Of a DNA stretch of 64,000 nucleotides, positions 60,682 to 64,000 are shown piece after piece. Below the pieces are notes generated by a model. That model ran no database searches. It was given only the letters and a program-made list of their open reading frames with translations, and was not told the DNA's origin. Source of the stretch: Paenibacillus dauci (GTDB taxonomy: Bacteria; Bacillota; Bacilli; Paenibacillales; Paenibacillaceae). The DNA is taken from positions 186,001 to 250,000 of the forward strand of contig NZ_KQ040799.1 of assembly GCF_000971985.1 (NCBI RefSeq), written 5' to 3'. Each line of letters begins with the position of its first letter. Positions within the stretch are counted from its first letter, which is position 1. The position numbers and the translations under genes are program-made.

Positions 60682-61194
60682 TTGTCCTTTATCATGTTAC
60701 AATTCAGTCCCTCCTTTTTACAGATAGGCTCTACTGTCGGTCTGCTGGTTATTGCTCTGACCGCTATTCTCGTACGTTCCCGGACCAATCACCGGCCGGT
60801 TAACGCCAAAAAGATTCTGATTCCACCGCTCGGCATGAGCACCGGTTTTTTCATGTTTGTGGTGCCTGATTTTCGGGTGACCTGGCTGTGGGCGCTGGGC
60901 GCTTTTCTGGTGGGCTGGTTTATTTTCTCGTATCCGCTGATTCGCGGAACCCGGTTTGAACATAACGGGACCGATGTAGTTGTACAGCGCTCCAAAAGTT
61001 TTTTGTTTATTCTGATTGGACTGCTGCTGGTTCGTCTACTGCTGCATCGCTTTATCGAGCATTACATTACCATCCCGCAGACAGCAGGTGTATTCTTTAT
61101 TCTGGCATTTGGTACGCTGCTTCACTGGCGGCTTGATATGTTCCGCAAGTATCGCAAGATCACCGAAGCTGCCGATTCCAAACCAACCGTATAA
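60682..61194 (+). CDS. ccdC: CcdC-family membrane protein
   Basis: The 170-residue protein has five predicted helices and matches the CcdC family: LVRSRTNHRPVNAKKILIPPLGMSTGFFMFVVPDFRV, then FLVGWFIFSYPLIRGTRFE. CcdC is encoded in Bacillus cytochrome c maturation clusters but is not essential for that process. The TTG at 60682 lies 6 bases after GGAG; the ATG at 60694 is the alternative and would remove four residues. A single gene with its own terminator. Confidence 0.8.
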   Translation: MSFIMLQFSPSFLQIGSTVGLLVIALTAILVRSRTNHRPVNAKKILIPPLGMSTGFFMFVVPDFRVTWLWALGAFLVGWFIFSYPLIRGTRFEHNGTDVVVQRSKSFLFILIGLLLVRLLLHRFIEHYITIPQTAGVFFILAFGTLLHWRLDMFRKYRKITEAADSKPTV

Positions 61195-61334
61195 CTGCAT
61201 AATTAAAGTAAACTTGTCGCAGGCCGCTATACGTTCCGAGAGGATACATGCAGCCGCCTGCGAAGCGTTATCCTGCGCACGATATCTCTTCAAACACGGT
61301 AGATATTTGCAAAATAATAAACGGAAATATAATC

Positions 61335-61377
61335 AAAAAAGCTAGCCATCCGGTCTGATCCGGAGGCTAGCTTTTTA
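61335..61377. terminator. Bidirectional terminator between ccdC and the YfmJ-type gene
   Basis: AAAAAGCTAGCC-A-TCCGG pairs with CCGGA-GGCTAGCTTTTT; T runs follow on both strands. Confidence 0.85.
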
Positions 61378-61410
61378 TTTAAACTTCATATGAATAGAGA
61401 ACACACGGTT

Positions 61411-62427
61411 TTATTCTTCTGCTACTTTGACCAGTTGTTTACCCAGATTCTCACCGGTAAACAGTCCGAGGAAAGCTTCAGGAATCCGGTCAAATCCTTC
61501 TACGATGTTTTCTTTGTATTTCAGTTTGCCTTCGCGTACCCATTGTCCCAGTTCTTGCAATGCCTGTACGTTCTCATCGGCATAATCGCCCACTAGGAAA
61601 CCTTTGAGTAATACCGTACGAGTGAGCAGCGCTGGCAGAATACGTGGTCCAAGCTCGGGGTTTTCCTGATTATATAGCGAGATTTGTCCGCACAGCGGAA
61701 TACGTGCATTACGGTTCAACTGCTCAATAACAGCATCGGTAATATCCCCGCCTACATTTTCAAAATAGACATCGATACCGTCCGGACATGCTTTTTGCAG
61801 CGCTTCACGAATCGGCTGGTCTGTTTTGTAGTTAATGACTTCATCAAATCCCAGCTCTTCCTTGAGATAACGGTTCTTCTCATCTGAACCGGAGATGCCG
61901 ACGACCCGTGCACCCTTGATTTTACCGATTTGTCCGGCGATCATACCAACAGCGCCACCTGCGCCGGATACGACCATCGTCTCGCCCGGCTTCGGATCAC
62001 CGATGCGCAGTGTACCATAATAAGCAGTCAATCCAGTCATCCCGAGTACGCCAAGTGCGGTAGTGATCGGCGCCAGCTCCGGGTCAACCTTGCGCTGACC
62101 GTTACCATCCACGATTGCATACCGCTGCCAGCCCCAGCCGCCTGCGATAATATCGCCTTCCTGATAGTCGGAGTGCTTGCTGCTCAGAACCTTGCCGACC
62201 GAGCCACCAGTAATTGGCTCTCCCACCTGGAAGGGTGCCGCATACGATTTGGCATCTTTCATCCGTCCGCGCATATAAGGATCGACAGAGACGTACAGTG
62301 TCTTAATTAACAGCTGTCCTTCTTCCGGACTACCCAGTTCCGCCTTGTTAAACGAAAAGTTCTCCATTGCAGGTGTACCCTGCGGACGGCTCGCCAGTGC
62401 AATATATTCATTTTGTTCTTCAGCCAT
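61411..62427 (-). CDS. yfmJ: NADP-dependent oxidoreductase of the MDR superfamily (YfmJ/CurA-like)
   Basis: The 338-residue protein is a zinc-free medium-chain dehydrogenase/reductase of the leukotriene B4 12-hydroxydehydrogenase group: YVSVDPYMRGRMKDAKSY, GETMVVSGAGGAVGMIAGQIGK (NADP-binding), GFDEVINYKTD, YFENVGGDITDAVIEQLN. Such enzymes reduce the double bond of alpha,beta-unsaturated ketones. The length equals that of B. subtilis YfmJ. GGGAGGA precedes the ATG at 62427. Confidence 0.9.
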   Translation of the reverse strand: MAEEQNEYIALASRPQGTPAMENFSFNKAELGSPEEGQLLIKTLYVSVDPYMRGRMKDAKSYAAPFQVGEPITGGSVGKVLSSKHSDYQEGDIIAGGWGWQRYAIVDGNGQRKVDPELAPITTALGVLGMTGLTAYYGTLRIGDPKPGETMVVSGAGGAVGMIAGQIGKIKGARVVGISGSDEKNRYLKEELGFDEVINYKTDQPIREALQKACPDGIDVYFENVGGDITDAVIEQLNRNARIPLCGQISLYNQENPELGPRILPALLTRTVLLKGFLVGDYADENVQALQELGQWVREGKLKYKENIVEGFDRIPEAFLGLFTGENLGKQLVKVAEE

Positions 62428-62968
62428 GTTGATTCCTCCCAAAAGTATAAGTATCTGCGTTCCATTATATAGAACATCCACATGCCCAATGATCCCGTTT
62501 ATCCAGCATCATTGGCATGCCACCTTTTATTATTACCCTTCTTACCTGAAATTAAGATGAAATTCATCTATTTATATATCATTGCTTGGATGATCAACGA
62601 CTTGTTTATCATTCTTGGACATTTTATTTTTGCTTAACTGTACTGTTCATCTTCTCTTTTACCGATATTTTATTGGAGATCGCTTTGATTTTCGTTCTTT
62701 GTTTCATTTTCCAAAGATCAAATAGGCATTATTGTTCGCTTTTGAGTATGCATAGGCAGAAAATCAAACACATTTCCTATCTTTTCTAGCTCACAAGTTA
62801 ATTATTGTGACATATTTCCTTATTATCATTCCGATAAAAGTATGTATAATAGTAAATATGGAAAGTTAACTAACATTTAAATTCACTACTCATCCTACTT
62901 TAACTTATGTATTTCCCGGCAAGGTCGGGAATATCTTATTATTACGAATAGCAGGAGGGCTGTACAGC
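62428..62968. other. Upstream region of the lactate dehydrogenase-like gene
   Basis: About 540 bp, AT-rich, with no convincing gene. A promoter candidate is TTATCA (62823-62828), a 16-base spacer and TATAAT (62845-62850). Upstream lies the inverted repeat TCACAA-N8-TTGTGA (62791-62810), whose half-sites resemble those of Rex or Fnr/Crp proteins but in the opposite order. A small TTCCCG/CGGGAA hairpin (about 62912-62931) lies in the leader. Confidence 0.45.
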
Positions 62969-63925
62969 GTGGGTAAAAAGAACAGAAAAGTAGCAATTGT
63001 CGGCGTAGGAATGGTCGGGGCAGGATGTGCCTATTCAATGATTAACCAGTCGATTGCCGACGAGATTATGATGGTTGGACGTACCCATGAAAAGGCAGTC
63101 GCCCAGGCGCTGGACCTGTCGCACTGTATGGACTTTACGTCCCATCGTACCAAAGTATACGCAGGTACACTGCATGACTGCGGAGATATGGATATCGTCA
63201 TCATTACAGCGGGTCCCAACCCCAAGCCAGGGCAAGACCGGATGACCCTGCTGCACGAAGCAGCCGAGATTGTACGCGAGATTACCGATCCGATTATGGC
63301 AAGTGGATTTGATGGTATATTCATCGTTGCTGCCAATCCAGTAGACGTGGTCACTTACCTCACATGGCAATACTCGGGTCTGCCGCGCGAACGCATTATT
63401 GGTACAGGCACATCCATTGACTCTTCTCGTCTCAAAACCATTCTGTCCGATGTATTCTCGATTGATCCGCGCAGCGTACACGGTTATGTCCTGGGCGAAC
63501 ATGGTGAATCCCAGTTCGTCGCCTGGTCACATGTGACAATTGGCGGTAAGCCGCTGCTGCATATTATGGAACAGCATGCTCTCCGCTTCCCCGAGCTGAG
63601 TCTGGATGATGTAGCGCTCAAGACAAGGGATGCCGGCTGGGAGATCTTCACCCGCAAAGGCCATACCCAGTTTGGAATCGGTAATGCCCTCGCTCATATC
63701 GCCCGCTCGATCCTGTACGACGAGCACCGGATTATTGCTGTATCTTCCATTCTGGATGGAGAATATGGCGAACAAAATGTATGCGCAGGCGTACCGGCCA
63801 TCATTTCCGGAGAAGGTATACAGGAAATCATTGAGCTGCGACTGGATGACAACGAACAGCGTCAATTCCACCATTCCTGTCAGGTTATTCGCTCGGCAAT
63901 TGAACAGGTTCAAGTGATGGTGTAG
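62969..63925 (+). CDS. ldh: L-lactate dehydrogenase-family protein (2-hydroxyacid dehydrogenase)
   Basis: The 318-residue NAD-dependent enzyme has VAIVGVGMVGAGCAYSMI (NAD-binding), ANPVDVVTYL, the catalytic GEHGESQFVAWS and GTGTSIDSSRLK. The substrate-specificity loop reads AGPNPKPGQDR, whereas classical lactate dehydrogenases have NQKPGETR. The Gln that selects pyruvate is therefore Pro here, so the substrate could be a larger 2-oxo acid, as in the related L-2-hydroxyisocaproate dehydrogenases. It starts with GTG, 9 bases after GGAGGG. No partner gene is visible before the window ends. Confidence 0.85.
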   Translation: MGKKNRKVAIVGVGMVGAGCAYSMINQSIADEIMMVGRTHEKAVAQALDLSHCMDFTSHRTKVYAGTLHDCGDMDIVIITAGPNPKPGQDRMTLLHEAAEIVREITDPIMASGFDGIFIVAANPVDVVTYLTWQYSGLPRERIIGTGTSIDSSRLKTILSDVFSIDPRSVHGYVLGEHGESQFVAWSHVTIGGKPLLHIMEQHALRFPELSLDDVALKTRDAGWEIFTRKGHTQFGIGNALAHIARSILYDEHRIIAVSSILDGEYGEQNVCAGVPAIISGEGIQEIIELRLDDNEQRQFHHSCQVIRSAIEQVQVMV

Positions 63926-64000
63926 ACACTGCCGCAATATGAAGCCGTATAGAATAATGACAATAGATCCTGATTGTATATTAAACAGGAAGTGTGGCAG

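Overview
The window looks like a chromosomal segment from a Paenibacillus-type member of the Bacillales. This is inferred from gene content: secreted copper-amine-oxidase-like proteins, TerC, YwnA/YwnB, YfmJ, CcdC, split CHR transporters and YhgE homologues. Strong AAGGAGG ribosome-binding sites and roughly balanced base composition fit as well. One block, about 14.7-27.35 kb, is visibly richer in A+T than its flanks and is a mobile element.

Layout. 0-6.3 kb: the end of a membrane protein, a YhgE/Pip protein, an HD-GYP phosphodiesterase-type sensor and a K+/H+ antiporter-type protein. 6.4-12 kb: an ECF sigma/anti-sigma pair, then three secreted proteins sharing a copper-amine-oxidase-like domain. 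One of these also carries two large histidine-containing helical repeats. A 15-copy 8-bp tandem repeat lies between the second and third. 12.9-28.9 kb: a VanR/VanS-like two-component system and VanY/VanZ-like genes, separated by a 12.6-kb Tn554-family transposon. The transposon has tyrosine recombinases TnpA, TnpB and TnpC at its right end. Its cargo is arsN1-arsM-marR, divergent arsR-arsB-arsC-phosphatase, a Nudix hydrolase, a SulP transporter with UspA, a serine-recombinase-like protein lacking catalytic residues, and a YolD-like protein. A 12-bp inverted repeat marks its two ends.

28.9-33.9 kb: two tandem small-RNA-like units on the minus strand, each ending in a rho-independent terminator and carrying an ACCCCTTTTGAAT box. 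They resemble the RoxS/RsaE family. Next come a YqgV-type thiamine-binding protein, the anaerobic ribonucleotide reductase nrdDG behind a pair of NrdR-like boxes, and a TerC-family gene behind a yybP-ykoY (Mn2+) riboswitch. 34-50.5 kb: mostly housekeeping and accessory metabolism. This includes a chemoreceptor, NAD(P)HX repair enzyme, YwnA/YwnB pair, 6-phosphogluconolactonase, AbrB-type membrane protein, metallo-hydrolase with a hairpin between Shine-Dalgarno and start codon, an apparently active diguanylate cyclase, nitroreductase, amidase, and a split chromate transporter between two Lrp-type regulators.

50.7-60.1 kb: a six-gene minus-strand operon. It runs from a response regulator and a hybrid histidine kinase through an Hpt-REC-degenerate GGDEF-REC protein to a HEAT-repeat membrane protein, a processive GT2 glycosyltransferase and an unrecognised membrane-anchored protein. 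It looks like a phosphorelay controlling synthesis of an extracellular polysaccharide. 60.7-64 kb: CcdC, a YfmJ-type oxidoreductase and an L-lactate/2-hydroxyacid dehydrogenase.

The strongest candidates for something undescribed are the tandem RoxS/RsaE-like RNAs, the polysaccharide phosphorelay with its degenerate GGDEF hub, the arsenic Tn554-family element with its Cys-rich MarR regulator and matched operators, and the secreted histidine-repeat protein.
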